A model generated the notes under the pieces. The model saw only the letters and a list, made by a program, of their open reading frames with translations. It was not told the origin of the DNA and searched no databases. A stretch of DNA of 64,000 nt from Oceanobacillus polygoni (GTDB taxonomy: Bacteria; Bacillota; Bacilli; Bacillales; Amphibacillaceae), in NCBI RefSeq assembly GCF_008304605.1, contig NZ_PIJY01000030.1, positions 1 through 64,000 on the forward strand. Reading direction: 5' to 3'. This document shows positions 35,304-46,558 of this stretch, piece after piece. Both the position numbers and the translations under genes were made by a program. Every line of letters begins with the position of its first letter. Within the stretch, counting starts at the first letter, position 1.

Positions 35304-36422
35304 TTAATTCATATATTCATCTCTGTTTTGCAAATGCTCCTCATACGTTTCAGCATAATATATATTTCCTTTTTTATCATGCAAGAAGTATAAATATTCC
35401 GTTTCTGCTGGGTCAACTACTGCATTTAAGGAGTTTTCTGCGAAATTGGAAATTGGTCCAATTGGCAAAGCAGTGACTTTATATGTGTTGTATGGTGATT
35501 CTACTTCCAAATCCTCGTAAGTAACTACCTCATTATGCTCTCCTAAAGCGTATAAAACGGTAGGATCTGTCTGAAGTGGCATTTCCGCTTCCAAGCGGTT
35601 ATAAAATACACCTGAAATTTGCTCCCTTTGTTCTTCACTTGCTGTTTCTCTTTCAACGATAGAAGCAAATGTGAGTGCCTCATGTACATTAAAATCTAAT
35701 TCCTCAATAGCTGGCATATACTTAGATACTACGCTTTGTGTTTGTTCAAGCATTCCTTCAACAATAGATTCAATGCTTGGGGATTCAACGTAATAATCAT
35801 AGGTCGAAGCAAATAAATAGCCTTCTAATGGTGTTCGAATATCCGGATCGAGTATTTCTTCTGATAAAAGATTCGGGTATCGATTCATCAATTCTTTAAT
35901 ATAGGATCGATCATTTACAGTTTCAAGAAACTCTTCTTTCGAGAAATCCAACCGCTCACTATAAATTTCAGCAATCTGATCAACTGTTAGTCCTTCAGGA
36001 ATGGTTACGGTGTGTACTGCATCTAGGATTACCCTTCCGTTTTTAAGTGACTCAATAATTTCATCAAACGTCATCGCTGGTGTAAAAGTATATTCGCCTG
36101 CTTGAAAATCAGACTCATTTTTAAACTTTACATAGAACCGAAAAATTTTCCCGTCTTTAATAATTCCGTTTTCTTCTAATATCGTAGCAATACCTGAGCT
36201 TGAAGAACCGATTGGTATTTCTACCGTAATTTCTTCTTCGCTTTCTGCATCTACAGGCTCCAGAGCCGATTTTACATATAAATAACCTGAAATTGCACCG
36301 ATGACTAATATCAGGAATAAAGCAACAAGTATAATTAATACAATCTTCCTTACAGTACTTGCCTCTTGGCTTCTGGTAATAAGGTTGTCCTTAAAACTAC
36401 CTGAATCTTTCTTTTTGGACAT
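35304..36422 (-). CDS. mltG: Endolytic murein transglycosylase MltG
   Basis: Membrane-anchored lytic transglycosylase thought to cut nascent glycan strands. Of 372 aa, one membrane segment lies at about residues 27-50 and a LysM-like subdomain follows (TIPEGLTVDQIAEIY). The YceG catalytic domain holds the probable catalytic Glu in FASIVERETASEEQR and the LQTDPTVLYALG and YNTYKVTALPIGPISN motifs. The ATG at 36422 has a GGGGG site. B. subtilis name yrrL. Confidence 0.94.
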   Translation of the reverse strand: MSKKKDSGSFKDNLITRSQEASTVRKIVLIILVALFLILVIGAISGYLYVKSALEPVDAESEEEITVEIPIGSSSSGIATILEENGIIKDGKIFRFYVKFKNESDFQAGEYTFTPAMTFDEIIESLKNGRVILDAVHTVTIPEGLTVDQIAEIYSERLDFSKEEFLETVNDRSYIKELMNRYPNLLSEEILDPDIRTPLEGYLFASTYDYYVESPSIESIVEGMLEQTQSVVSKYMPAIEELDFNVHEALTFASIVERETASEEQREQISGVFYNRLEAEMPLQTDPTVLYALGEHNEVVTYEDLEVESPYNTYKVTALPIGPISNFAENSLNAVVDPAETEYLYFLHDKKGNIYYAETYEEHLQNRDEYMN

Positions 36423-36544
36423 CCAATATCCCCCTTTCATCCGCTATATTATACTAAAAAATGATTATTTTATCCATAATATAGCGGAAATCAACAAAAG
36501 CACAAGCGCTCGTGTAGCGACAGATAGGTATTTACCAAGCAAAA

Positions 36545-36569
36545 GCTGATGTCAAATTCCGACATCAGC
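36545..36569. terminator. Terminator after yrzB
   Basis: GCTGATGTC and GACATCAGC are perfect arms with a 7-base loop and T-rich flanks on both strands. It ends the alaS-yrzL-ruvX-yrzB operon. Confidence 0.85.
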
Positions 36570-36591
36570 CCTTTTTTTATTGATTTATTAC

Positions 36592-36873
36592 TTACGATTC
36601 GTCCTCTTCATCCGCTAATGTATTTAGCATTTCTTCAACGATATCCCATTCCTCATCCGATTCAATCGGGAAGAGTGATAGGTCAGAGTCGTCTGTTTCC
36701 TCATAACGGAAAGCATAAACTTCTACTTCCTCATCATCTGCTTGCTCAGCAGGGACAACTGCAATATATGTTTGGCTTGTTTCATCAACATCAAATGTAA
36801 ACAGTACCTCAAATAGGTGCTCTTCACCATTTTCATCTGGTATAATAATTCTTTCCTTTTCTTCTAATCCCAT
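36592..36873 (-). CDS. yrzB: DUF1292 family protein YrzB
   Basis: An acidic 93-aa cytoplasmic protein of the UPF0473/DUF1292 family: IIIPDENGEEHLFEVLFTFDVDE at the start and an Asp/Glu-rich tail. Function is unknown. Its place after ruvX is conserved across Bacillota. Confidence 0.92.
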   Translation of the reverse strand: MGLEEKERIIIPDENGEEHLFEVLFTFDVDETSQTYIAVVPAEQADDEEVEVYAFRYEETDDSDLSLFPIESDEEWDIVEEMLNTLADEEDES

Positions 36874-36885
36874 ACAAACACTCCT

Positions 36886-37299
36886 TTATTTTTGATCGAG
36901 ATAACCTTGTAAAATCATTACTGCGGCCATTTTATCAATAATCTTTTTTCTTTTCTTTCTACTCATATCAGCTTCGAGAAGCACACGTTCTGCTGCGACT
37001 GTTGAAAGCCGTTCATCCCACAGATCAGCTGGAATACCATGTACTTCTTCCAAATGGCGCGCATATCTTTGAGATGCTTCACCACGTTCGCCAATCGTCC
37101 CATTCATGTTTTTCGGTAAACCAACGACAGCTTTTCCAATTTCATGTGTTTCTATAATTGATTTAAGCTGAGCATCCGCTGAATGAATATCGGCTTCATC
37201 CCATTTAATCGTTGTTAAACCTTGCGCTGTCCAACCAAATGCGTCACTGACCGCTACACCAATCGTTTTTGATCCTACATCTAATCCTACAATTTTCAT
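36886..37299 (-). CDS. ruvX: Putative pre-16S rRNA nuclease / Holliday junction resolvase-like RuvX
   Basis: A 137-aa RNase H-fold nuclease of the YqgF/RuvX family. Acidic active-site residues are in [15 protein letters not shown], the ERGEASQRY region and [13 protein letters not shown]. YqgF homologues mature 16S rRNA; a resolvase role is less sure. B. subtilis name yrrK. It lies 11 bases after the IreB-family gene. Confidence 0.94.
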   Translation of the reverse strand: MKIVGLDVGSKTIGVAVSDAFGWTAQGLTTIKWDEADIHSADAQLKSIIETHEIGKAVVGLPKNMNGTIGERGEASQRYARHLEEVHGIPADLWDERLSTVAAERVLLEADMSRKKRKKIIDKMAAVMILQGYLDQK

Positions 37300-37310
37300 T
37301 TACTTATCCT

Positions 37311-37577
37311 TTACTTATCTTTATGCTGTTCTAAATAAAATTTAACCAATTCTTCGATTACCTCATCTCGTTCAACTTTACGAATTAGATTTCTCGCATC
37401 ATTGTATCTCGGAATATATGCTGGATCTCCTGATAATAAATAACCTACTATCTGATTGATCGGATTATATCCCTTTTCCTGTAGAGACTCATGTACCGTC
37501 AGAAGAATATCTTTAATATCCTGGTCGAATGGTTCCTCTGAGAAATTAAATTTCATCGTCTTGTCTATTGAACTCAT
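37311..37577 (-). CDS. yrzL: IreB family regulatory phosphoprotein (YrzL)
   Basis: An 88-aa protein of the UPF0297/IreB family, with [20 protein letters not shown], the conserved [21 protein letters not shown] and LIRKVERDE. In Enterococcus, IreB is phosphorylated by the PASTA kinase IreK. The ATG at 37577 has a GAGGTG site. The alaS-yrzL-ruvX-yrzB order is strongly conserved. Confidence 0.93.
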   Translation of the reverse strand: MSSIDKTMKFNFSEEPFDQDIKDILLTVHESLQEKGYNPINQIVGYLLSGDPAYIPRYNDARNLIRKVERDEVIEELVKFYLEQHKDK

Positions 37578-37739
37578 CGTGACACCTCGTTCCAAGTTTG
37601 CCTTGTTATGCTTCTACCTCTTCTAATTCATATTCTAACATGTTTATACAAATTATTATATCTTTTTCCTAAGCAGGATACAAACTGTCGCTTTTTTACG
37701 TTAGGTCATCCATCCAAGAACGTATAGGCTCATCAGTTA

Positions 37740-40388
37740 TTATCCCTTTTTTACATTATCAATAATATAATTTTTTGCTGCCTCTAGTGCTTCGGTAATT
37801 TTGGCTGGATTCTTTCCGCCAGCCTGAGCCATATCTGGTCGACCTCCGCCACCGCCACCACAAATGGTAGCTGCTTGTTTGATTAGGTTCCCAGCATGTA
37901 AGCCTTGCTCAATCAGATCCTTTGACACACCCGCAGCTAATTGAACTTTACCGCCATTTTCTGCCGCAAGTAAGATGACACCTGAATCTAACTTTTGCTT
38001 CAATTCGTCAAGCATCTTACGTAATTGATTCATATCCTTTACATTTACCTTTTGAGCTAGAAGGCTTATATCCTGAATGGATTCTACCTGGTCCAAAATA
38101 GATGAAGCCTCTAAATTGGATAATTTCGCACTCAAGGATTCATTATCTTTTTGTAGTCCTTTGATTTCTTGGTGCAATCCTTCGATTCGTTCAGGAAGCT
38201 GTTCTTCTTTTGTTTTGGCAAGTTTCGCAGATGTACCGAGTAATTCCAATTTATCAGTAAGGTATTCATAGGCATGTTTACTTGTAACGGCTTCTATTCT
38301 TCTTGTGCCAGCCCCAATTCCACTTTCTGATACAATTTTGAACAAACCAATTTCAGATGTGTTTGTTACGTGACAACCACCACATAGTTCTATACTATAA
38401 TCCCCAATTTGGACTACTCTTACAACGTCGCCATATTTTTCACCGAATAAAGCCATTGCTCCCATTTCTTTCGCTTCATCTAATTTTTTATTTTCAATAA
38501 ACAAGGTAATCGATTCCCATACTTTCTCATTAACGATTTGTTCAATCTGTTTTACTTCATCTTTCGTTACGGGATTAAAATGGGAAAAATCAAAACGTAA
38601 TCGCTCTGGCGTTACTAATGAACCCGCCTGGTTAACGTGTGTTCCTAAAACATCCTTTAACGCTTGATGGAGCAAATGTGTTGCCGTATGGTTTTTTACG
38701 ACAGCTTTACGGAAGCGCTCATCAACCATCGCCTTCACTTGATCACCTGTACGAAATTCACCGTCTTTTATTTCAACACGATGAATATGCTGACCCTTTG
38801 GTGACTTCTGTACATCAAGAACATATGCAGATGCATTTTCTGTGTAAATCCAACCATGGTCTGCAACTTGTCCACCACTCTCCGCATAAAAAGGTGTCTG
38901 ATTTAAAAATAATAAAACTTCATCCCCTTTTTGTACGGTACGAACAACTTCTTTCCCACCAATAATGGATGCTATTGTTGTATCCACTTCAAATTGATTA
39001 TATCCAATAAATTCACTTTCAATTTCGATTTCACTTAAAACCGTATCTTGTACCTGCATGGAATCTACCTTTTGTCTTGCACTTCTAGCACGTTCACGTT
39101 GCTTTTCCATTTCTTGTTCGTAACCTGCTTGGTCCACTGTGAATCCTTGCTGCTCTAAATATTCTTCAGTTAGCTCTTTCGGGAAGCCATACGTATCATA
39201 AAGACGGAAAACTTCTTCCCCAGGAAACTCCGTATTTCCAGCAGCTTTTTCTCGATCCATGATGGTTTCTAAGATATGCAACCCATCATTCAACGTTTCA
39301 TGGAACCGTTCCTCTTCTACCTTTATAATATTTTGGATAAATTCATGCTGACGCAATACCTCTGGGTAAAAATCCTTCATAATTTCGCCAACAGTATCAA
39401 CTAGTTCATACATAAACGGTTTCTCGATACCAATTTCTTTAGCGAAACGGACAGCTCGTCGAAGCAACCTTCTTAATACATAACCTCTTCCTTCATTAGA
39501 TGGAACTGCGCCATCACCAATTGCAAAGCTTACCGTACGAATATGGTCAGCGATAACTTTAAACGCGGTATCACCTGCATCACTTTTCCCATAGGAAGTA
39601 TTGGCAAGTGCTTCTGTTTTACGGATGATTGGCATAAATAAATCCGTATCAAAGTTCGTTGGTACTTGCTGAATAATCGATGTCAATCGTTCAAGTCCCA
39701 TACCTGTATCTATATTTTTCTTTGGCAGCGGTGTGTACGTATCGTCTGGATTATGATTAAATTGGGAAAATACAAGGTTCCACACTTCCAAGTAACGGCT
39801 ATTCTCCCCCCCGGGGTAAAGCTCTGGATCATTTGGATCATTTCCAAACGCCTCCCCACGGTCATAGAAGATTTCTGTATTTGGGCCACTTGGTCCTTCT
39901 CCAATATCCCAGAAATTTTCCTCTAAGCGAATAATCCGCTCTTTTGGTATTTGGATCTCATTCAACCATATATCGTACGCTTCATCATCCTCTGGATGCA
40001 CGGTTACAGATAATAATTCCTGATCAAAACCGATCCACTTCTCATCTGTCAAAAATTCCCAAGCCCATTCTATTGCTTCTTTCTTAAAATAATCACCAAT
40101 GGAGAAATTCCCAAGCATTTCAAAAAATGTATGATGTCTTGCTGTGAAGCCGACATTTTCAATATCATTCGTTCGGATTGCCTTCTGTGCATTCACAATG
40201 CGCGGATTTTCCGGAATCACTCGACCATCGAAATATTTCTTTAATGTTGCAACCCCACTATTAATCCATAGTAATGTCGGGTCATCGATAGGGACTAGAG
40301 AAGCGCTTGGCTCTACCTGGTGTCCTTTCTCTTTAAAAAAGTCAATAAATAGGTTTCTAATTTCTGCTGAGCTTAATTGTTTCATCAT
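37740..40388 (-). CDS. alaS: Alanyl-tRNA synthetase
   Basis: Charges tRNA-Ala. The 882-aa protein has the class II catalytic core at the N-terminus ([23 protein letters not shown]), an editing domain with [12 protein letters not shown] and CGGCHVTNT (zinc and editing site), and the C-terminal DHHA1 domain with [16 protein letters not shown]. Two consecutive ATG codons follow a GGAGG site; the second, at 40385, has better spacing. A T-box leader precedes it. Confidence 0.98.
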   Translation of the reverse strand: MMKQLSSAEIRNLFIDFFKEKGHQVEPSASLVPIDDPTLLWINSGVATLKKYFDGRVIPENPRIVNAQKAIRTNDIENVGFTARHHTFFEMLGNFSIGDYFKKEAIEWAWEFLTDEKWIGFDQELLSVTVHPEDDEAYDIWLNEIQIPKERIIRLEENFWDIGEGPSGPNTEIFYDRGEAFGNDPNDPELYPGGENSRYLEVWNLVFSQFNHNPDDTYTPLPKKNIDTGMGLERLTSIIQQVPTNFDTDLFMPIIRKTEALANTSYGKSDAGDTAFKVIADHIRTVSFAIGDGAVPSNEGRGYVLRRLLRRAVRFAKEIGIEKPFMYELVDTVGEIMKDFYPEVLRQHEFIQNIIKVEEERFHETLNDGLHILETIMDREKAAGNTEFPGEEVFRLYDTYGFPKELTEEYLEQQGFTVDQAGYEQEMEKQRERARSARQKVDSMQVQDTVLSEIEIESEFIGYNQFEVDTTIASIIGGKEVVRTVQKGDEVLLFLNQTPFYAESGGQVADHGWIYTENASAYVLDVQKSPKGQHIHRVEIKDGEFRTGDQVKAMVDERFRKAVVKNHTATHLLHQALKDVLGTHVNQAGSLVTPERLRFDFSHFNPVTKDEVKQIEQIVNEKVWESITLFIENKKLDEAKEMGAMALFGEKYGDVVRVVQIGDYSIELCGGCHVTNTSEIGLFKIVSESGIGAGTRRIEAVTSKHAYEYLTDKLELLGTSAKLAKTKEEQLPERIEGLHQEIKGLQKDNESLSAKLSNLEASSILDQVESIQDISLLAQKVNVKDMNQLRKMLDELKQKLDSGVILLAAENGGKVQLAAGVSKDLIEQGLHAGNLIKQAATICGGGGGGRPDMAQAGGKNPAKITEALEAAKNYIIDNVKKG

Positions 40389-40414
40389 TCATTCCTCCAA
40401 ACGTTCTATAAAAT

Positions 40415-40640
40415 TAAAAAAACCCCCTCTCTGCAATGATTGCAGGGACGAGATTTGTTCGCGGTACCACCCTAATTATGAATGACAAAATCATTCATCA
40501 CTTCAACATGTTAACGGTATGAGACCGACGGGGATTAGCCGTACTCCAGCTTAGCTTTCCATGAGACTATGTTTAGGATTTCTTTCACCCAAGGAAATCC
40601 CTCTCTTTAAACTAGGTATTCATGTACTTCGAGCCTTCTT
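40415..40640 (-). promoter_or_regulatory. T-box leader of alaS
   Basis: Transcript reads GGGTGGTACCGCGAAC at 40472-40457 (the conserved T-box sequence pairing with uncharged tRNA). It is then followed by a terminator hairpin (40450-40423) ending in seven T. A stem I region with GGTGAAAGAAATCC lies upstream. Uncharged tRNA-Ala should favour antitermination. I did not fix the specifier codon or the exact 5' end. Confidence 0.9.
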
Positions 40641-40666
40641 CGTGTTTCTTTTATGATGAAATTACG

Positions 40667-40804
40667 TGTTCAAAAGGAGGATAAAAAGGACCGAGTTCGG
40701 CTAAAGTCGCAACGTCCTGTTGCAACGCCGACACTAGCACGTGTCGGTAGTTAGTCGAAGGTCTACTGCTCTCGATGTGTCGTTTTTACCGGACTTTTTG
40801 AACA
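40667..40804 (+). repeat. Dispersed non-coding repeat with inverted ends
   Basis: 138 bases. Left end TGTTCAAAAGGAGGATAAAA; right end CCGGACTTTTTGAACA, so the tips are inverted. The interior (GGACCGAGTTCGG, GTCGCAACGTCCTG, CTCGATGTGTC) is shared with the element at 48264. It has no open frame and lies between the alaS T-box and an AI-2E transporter gene. Confidence 0.8.
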
Positions 40805-40844
40805 TCCTTTGATAGCGTAATTATATGAAACTTTAGTAGCGATG

Positions 40845-41912
40845 TCAATGATTGGAACGAAGAGAAACAAACTGAACGACAATCACTTTTAAAATGGTTA
40901 GGACAGGTACAGCTAGAATCATGCCCCAAACTCCAAATAATTGACCACCTAATAATAGCACAAAGATGATTGCCACAGGATGAATTTTAATACTTCTCCC
41001 CATAATATATGGAGATAGAAGATTCCCTTCGATTAGTTGGATAACAAAAATAGCAATAATCACAAATATAACTGTGTTACCACCTGTTGTATACGAAATC
41101 ATCACCGCAGGGACAGCACCAATAATTGGACCAAAATACGGAATAATATTCGTTACACCCATCACAATCGCTAGTAATAACGCATAATTAACATGTAATA
41201 ATTTAAAGATTAGCAGACAAGCCAAACTCACAAACAAACTAATAATTAACTGACCACGAATATATCCCCCAAGTCCTTTATCGATTTCCTTCATTAATTC
41301 ATTCGCTTCATCCTTATACTTATGTGGAATAAACCACATAAAAAAAGATTCGATCTTCACATAATCCTTGATGAAGTAAAAGACAAGTACCGGGATAACC
41401 GTTATAAGGACAATCATGTCGAATATTCTTGTAAAACCACCGACAAGCTTACCGAGTAAATTATCCAAGGAAGTCTCTATCGTTGCTACAAGTTGATCAA
41501 TTTTGTCATGAACCGTTTCTGGTAAAAACGAAGTATAACTGTATACCTGATAGATCCAACTTTCATACATACGGATAAACTCGGGCAGATTCTCATTCAA
41601 ATCTTGAACCTGATGAACAATGGCAGGATATCCTCTGTAAAATAAATAACCGACCCCGCCGAAGAATATTAAATAGATTAACAGGATCGAGAGACCTCGA
41701 TGAATATTCCACTCGTGGAGTTTTTCCACTAATGGATGAAGTAAATAAGCAATTAATGCTGCAACTAAAAACGGAATGAAAAACTTCCATAAAAATGAAA
41801 AAAAGGCTTCGTAATATGGCATTGTTTTTACTAGCAGAAAGGAAAATATAAATAAAACAATCCCTATTAATAGCCAATACAGTAATCGAAAGCGTTTTTT
41901 ATCCTCAACCAT
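40845..41912 (-). CDS. yrrI: AI-2E family transporter (YrrI)
   Basis: A 355-aa polytopic membrane protein of the AI-2E/PerM family. Hydrophobic segments lie at about residues 10-30, 35-60, 65-85, 150-180, 215-260, 265-295 and 305-345, with the family's IRGQLIISLFVSL and NIIPYFGPIIGAVPAV. Members export various small molecules or act in Na/H exchange; the substrate is unknown here. The ATG at 41912 has a GAGGAG site. Its position between alaS and recD2 is as in B. subtilis. Confidence 0.9.
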   Translation of the reverse strand: MVEDKKRFRLLYWLLIGIVLFIFSFLLVKTMPYYEAFFSFLWKFFIPFLVAALIAYLLHPLVEKLHEWNIHRGLSILLIYLIFFGGVGYLFYRGYPAIVHQVQDLNENLPEFIRMYESWIYQVYSYTSFLPETVHDKIDQLVATIETSLDNLLGKLVGGFTRIFDMIVLITVIPVLVFYFIKDYVKIESFFMWFIPHKYKDEANELMKEIDKGLGGYIRGQLIISLFVSLACLLIFKLLHVNYALLLAIVMGVTNIIPYFGPIIGAVPAVMISYTTGGNTVIFVIIAIFVIQLIEGNLLSPYIMGRSIKIHPVAIIFVLLLGGQLFGVWGMILAVPVLTILKVIVVQFVSLRSNH

Positions 41913-41966
41913 GATAAACACTCCTCAAGCATTTTGTATTTATCTCGTTATCCTCGCCGGGAGTGT

Positions 41967-42155
41967 TTATGGTAATTTTCTTTCCTCTTTCGTAAACAAA
42001 TCATCCAATGAGCTTAAGCTTCCATCAGCTTCGATTTGATGCACCATTAATTCATTGCTGGTTACTGTCATTTCAATAAAGCAAGTCCAACAATAATAAT
42101 CTTGTGTTCCTATTTTTCCAATGTCTTTTCCATTACAGTTCGGGCATCGTAGCAT
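41967..42155 (-). CDS. Small zinc-ribbon-like protein
   Basis: 62 aa with CPNCNGKDIG and YYCWTCFIEM, two CxxC pairs likely to bind zinc, followed by an acidic tail. It resembles the small YrzR-type protein found in this region of Bacillus genomes, though I am not certain of that name. Function unknown. Confidence 0.75.
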   Translation of the reverse strand: MLRCPNCNGKDIGKIGTQDYYCWTCFIEMTVTSNELMVHQIEADGSLSSLDDLFTKEERKLP

Positions 42156-42222
42156 GATTTTAACTCCTTTTCGAGTATTACGCTACTATAGTTGCCCGCT
42201 TGAATACTTTTTATACCTTTAT

Positions 42223-44541
42223 TTACATGAAATCGTATGGCGAGATTTCTTCTTCAGCCACTTCTTCCGTTTCTTCCACTTTCATATCTTTCATTCTTTC
42301 ACTTAATTGCTCTTTCAATGACGTAAATCGTTTATTCGTATCCACGGTCTGAATCCCTCTTAAAAACGCTTGGTGTTCACCACAAATAATTAAAGACTCT
42401 TTGCTTCTTGTAATTGCAGTGTACAATAAATTTTTTCGCAGCATTCGATGATAGGTCGAAACAACCGGGAGAATTACGATTGGGAATTCACTACCTTGCG
42501 ACTTATGAATGGAAATACAATATGCATGTGTAAAATTAATATAGTTGTTGCGTTCATAAACCACTTCTTTATCATCAAAGCTTATGACCACCTGCTCCAC
42601 ATTATCCACGTTCTCTTCTTCTCGAAAAATAGCAACAACTTCGCCAATATCACCATTATATACGCCATCCTCTGGTTGATTAACAAGCTGAATCACCTTA
42701 TCCCCAACACGATAAACGACATCATGGTACTTTACTTCTCGTTTGGTTTTCGTTTTAGGGTTGATCAGCCTCTGTAATTCTTGGTTAATCATTGTAATCC
42801 CTGCCTGGCTTCGATACATGGGAGCTAATACTTGAATCTCTTTGACATCAAGTCCTTTATCTTTAGCCTTTGTGAAAATGGATGTAACTACTTGGAGCAT
42901 TTGATGTTCATGGCATGCAATAAAACTAAAATCTTTATCATTCTGTAACGACTGGTCTGTCAGTTGATCATTTTTAATTTCATGTGCGAGCTGGATAATT
43001 TTCGATCCTTCTTTTTGACGATATACTTCATTAAGCCGAACAAGAGGTAGTAAATTGCTATTCAATAAATCCGTTAATACTTGACCAGGACCAACTGATG
43101 GCAGCTGATCTTCATCACCAACGAGCAGTACTTGCATTTCATCTGGTATTGCCTTAAATAAACTGTTTGCAAGCCAAATATCTACCATGGAAAACTCATC
43201 AACAATGAGAATCTTTCCTACCAGCTGTTCCTGCTCGTCCTTATTAAATCCGTTACTTCCATTCCAACCAAGCAGTCTGTGAATTGTTAGTGCTGGAAGA
43301 CCAGTCGACTCATTCAAACGTTTTGCTGCTCTGCCGGTTGGCGCAGTCAAAACAAATGGAAAATCAGCTTGATCTTCATAGTCTTTCGGATTAAGCGAAA
43401 CGTCATGGATTACTGCATAAGCTTTTAAAATCCCTTTAATAACAGTTGTTTTTCCAGTCCCAGGTCCACCCGTTAAAATCATTACTTTCGAATGTAGCGA
43501 TTGATTAATTGCATTAAATTGTTCTTTCCCATAGCTAAGTACTTCTGAATCTTCAATTTCGCCAGTAATCTTCATCATTTCAGCTAATGGCGTCTCATCC
43601 TCAATCGGTTTCTCCATGATCCTTTTTAAATTTGCTGCAAAACCATCCTCAGCATAGTAAAGCGAAGGGAGATAAACCTTTGTATCTTGGATGATTACTT
43701 TCTTCTCTTTATTTAATTCTTCCATCTGTTCCATAATAATGTTAGCTTCTTCAGGATGAATACGAAGCAATTCTCCAACTTGGTCAACACAAAGTTCCAT
43801 TGGTACATATACGTGACCATCTTGAATGCTTTTTTGTAGGATGTAAATACACCCAGCTCCAATTCGGTTTGGGTGTGTCATTGATATTCCATTTTGCCTA
43901 GCAATGTCATCTGCGGTTTGAAACCCAAATCCATCTATTGCAAAAACATATTGATATGGGTCTTCTTCCAAAACATCAATCGCTTCATCTTTATATTCTT
44001 GATAAATGCGCTGCGCCATTTTTAACCCAACACCATAGTTGGCTAAATAAACTGCAATATGTTCAAACCCTTGATTTTCTTGTAAACTCGTCGCTAAACG
44101 CTCGGCCGTTTCTTTCTTCAATCCTGGCACACGCTGCAGAATACTTCCATCATTCAAAATCTGTGTAATTGCCGTTTCTCCTAAATGTTCAACGATTCGT
44201 TCAGCAGTCTTTTTTCCAACGCCATAAAAGAGATCACTTGATAAATAGGCTACTAAACCATCTTTTGTATCCGGTACAACCGTTTTGTAGGAAGAAACTT
44301 TGTACTGCAACCCGAACCTGGCATGCCTTTCAAACGTTCCATAAAAGTAATAGAGGGTTTGCTCTTGGAGATTGGAAAAATAGCCTTTTGCAACAATCTC
44401 TTTTTCTTTGAAATCTTCATTTGTATCCTGAACCCGGATCTTAATGATAGAAAAATGCTCTACTTCATTATGAAAAATGGTATATAGAATCTCACCTTTA
44501 ATATATCCCATTTCTTCGATTGATTGTTGATCCCGTTCCAT
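42223..44541 (-). CDS. recD2: RecD2 DNA helicase
   Basis: ATP-dependent 5'-3' helicase of superfamily 1 (YrrC) that acts in DNA repair without RecB or RecC. The 772-aa protein has an OB-like N-terminal domain, helix-hairpin-helix motifs (YGVGKKTAERIVEHLG, VPGLKKETAERLA), Walker A LTGGPGTGKTTVIKG, Walker B VDEFSMVD, GDEDQLPSVGPG, and the C-terminal HAYCISIHKSQGSEFP motif. I took the ATG at 44541; the in-frame GTG at 44556 overlaps the ribosome site. Confidence 0.95.
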   Translation of the reverse strand: MERDQQSIEEMGYIKGEILYTIFHNEVEHFSIIKIRVQDTNEDFKEKEIVAKGYFSNLQEQTLYYFYGTFERHARFGLQYKVSSYKTVVPDTKDGLVAYLSSDLFYGVGKKTAERIVEHLGETAITQILNDGSILQRVPGLKKETAERLATSLQENQGFEHIAVYLANYGVGLKMAQRIYQEYKDEAIDVLEEDPYQYVFAIDGFGFQTADDIARQNGISMTHPNRIGAGCIYILQKSIQDGHVYVPMELCVDQVGELLRIHPEEANIIMEQMEELNKEKKVIIQDTKVYLPSLYYAEDGFAANLKRIMEKPIEDETPLAEMMKITGEIEDSEVLSYGKEQFNAINQSLHSKVMILTGGPGTGKTTVIKGILKAYAVIHDVSLNPKDYEDQADFPFVLTAPTGRAAKRLNESTGLPALTIHRLLGWNGSNGFNKDEQEQLVGKILIVDEFSMVDIWLANSLFKAIPDEMQVLLVGDEDQLPSVGPGQVLTDLLNSNLLPLVRLNEVYRQKEGSKIIQLAHEIKNDQLTDQSLQNDKDFSFIACHEHQMLQVVTSIFTKAKDKGLDVKEIQVLAPMYRSQAGITMINQELQRLINPKTKTKREVKYHDVVYRVGDKVIQLVNQPEDGVYNGDIGEVVAIFREEENVDNVEQVVISFDDKEVVYERNNYINFTHAYCISIHKSQGSEFPIVILPVVSTYHRMLRKNLLYTAITRSKESLIICGEHQAFLRGIQTVDTNKRFTSLKEQLSERMKDMKVEETEEVAEEEISPYDFM

Positions 44542-44572
44542 TTGAAACAACCCCACTATCTTTTTTCAACTC

Positions 44573-44726
44573 AAGCGCCCAGCAAGACTTTCCTACTTCA
44601 TGACAATCTAAAGAAGACTTGCCTTGCCGACTCGCTGTGACAGAGGCTTAGTCGCACGTATACCCTTGTGGTGAAGTGAACATCGGTTCAATCTAGTCCG
44701 TAAGTCGCTCTACGGGCGCTTCCGCC
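44573..44726. repeat. Non-coding element with GC-rich inverted ends
   Basis: AAGCGCCC at 44573 and GGGCGCTT at 44714-44721 are inverted. The 150 bases between are clearly more GC-rich than the surroundings and have no open frame. The sequence differs from the TGTTCAAAA repeats. I recall similar GGGCGGAAGCGCCC-type intergenic repeats from other Bacillaceae but see no second clear copy here. Confidence 0.5.
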
Positions 44727-44730
44727 TTTA

Positions 44731-45396
44731 TTACTTGTTTTCGTTCATTAACTGCTCCACATTTTTCTTACCGTTTAAAGCAAGAAGATGATCTGGCTGA
44801 ATGTATATTGCCTTATCAAAATGTTCCAAAGCTTCTTGTGCTTTTTCATTAAACAACGCCATTACTCCTAAGTTGTAATGGGCATCACTATGTTCTTGGT
44901 TGATCTCAAGAACACGATGAAATACTGTCTCAGCATCAGCTAAACTATTACTCTGTGCAAGTGAAAGTCCATATTGGAAAAGTACTTCTTCATCATCCGG
45001 GTTCAGTTCAGTTGCTCTTAGTAAATACGGCAATGCGAGCCTTGGTTGTTCTTGACTTTGCAACGTTAAACCAAGCATGAAGTATACATCACTTTCTTCC
45101 AGGCCAAGCTCAACTGCTTTTTGAAAATTTGCTTGTGCTTTCGAAAACTCGGACTGCTCAAAATAAAGATTACCTAATCCATAATATGCTGTAGCAGCTG
45201 TTGGGTCTAATTCAATAGCTTTTTCCAAAAAACGGAGTGCACGATCATTTTCATTCACCTGCATCAACAGATTGGCGAAATTGATATAGCCAAGTGCGTC
45301 ATTTGGATTCTGCTCAATCACTTCATTAAATAGCTTTGCTGCTTCTTCAAAATTTCGTTCTTTCATATAATCTATTGCTTGTGAATTCTTATCCAC
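44731..45396 (-). CDS. yrrB: TPR repeat protein YrrB
   Basis: A 221-aa protein made almost wholly of about six tetratricopeptide repeats (for example AIDYMKERNFEEAAKLFNEV, AAAYYGLGNLYFE-like units, DAHYNLGVMALFNEKAQEAL). It is a binding scaffold with no catalytic motif. It lies 17 bases after mnmA and before recD2, as in B. subtilis. A role in tRNA thiolation assembly has been suggested from this neighbourhood only. Confidence 0.92.
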   Translation of the reverse strand: MDKNSQAIDYMKERNFEEAAKLFNEVIEQNPNDALGYINFANLLMQVNENDRALRFLEKAIELDPTAATAYYGLGNLYFEQSEFSKAQANFQKAVELGLEESDVYFMLGLTLQSQEQPRLALPYLLRATELNPDDEEVLFQYGLSLAQSNSLADAETVFHRVLEINQEHSDAHYNLGVMALFNEKAQEALEHFDKAIYIQPDHLLALNGKKNVEQLMNENK

Positions 45397-45413
45397 GATA
45401 AAAAACTCCCTAC

Positions 45414-46541
<1,128 letters not shown>

Positions 46542-46558
46542 TTATAGAGGTTACACAT

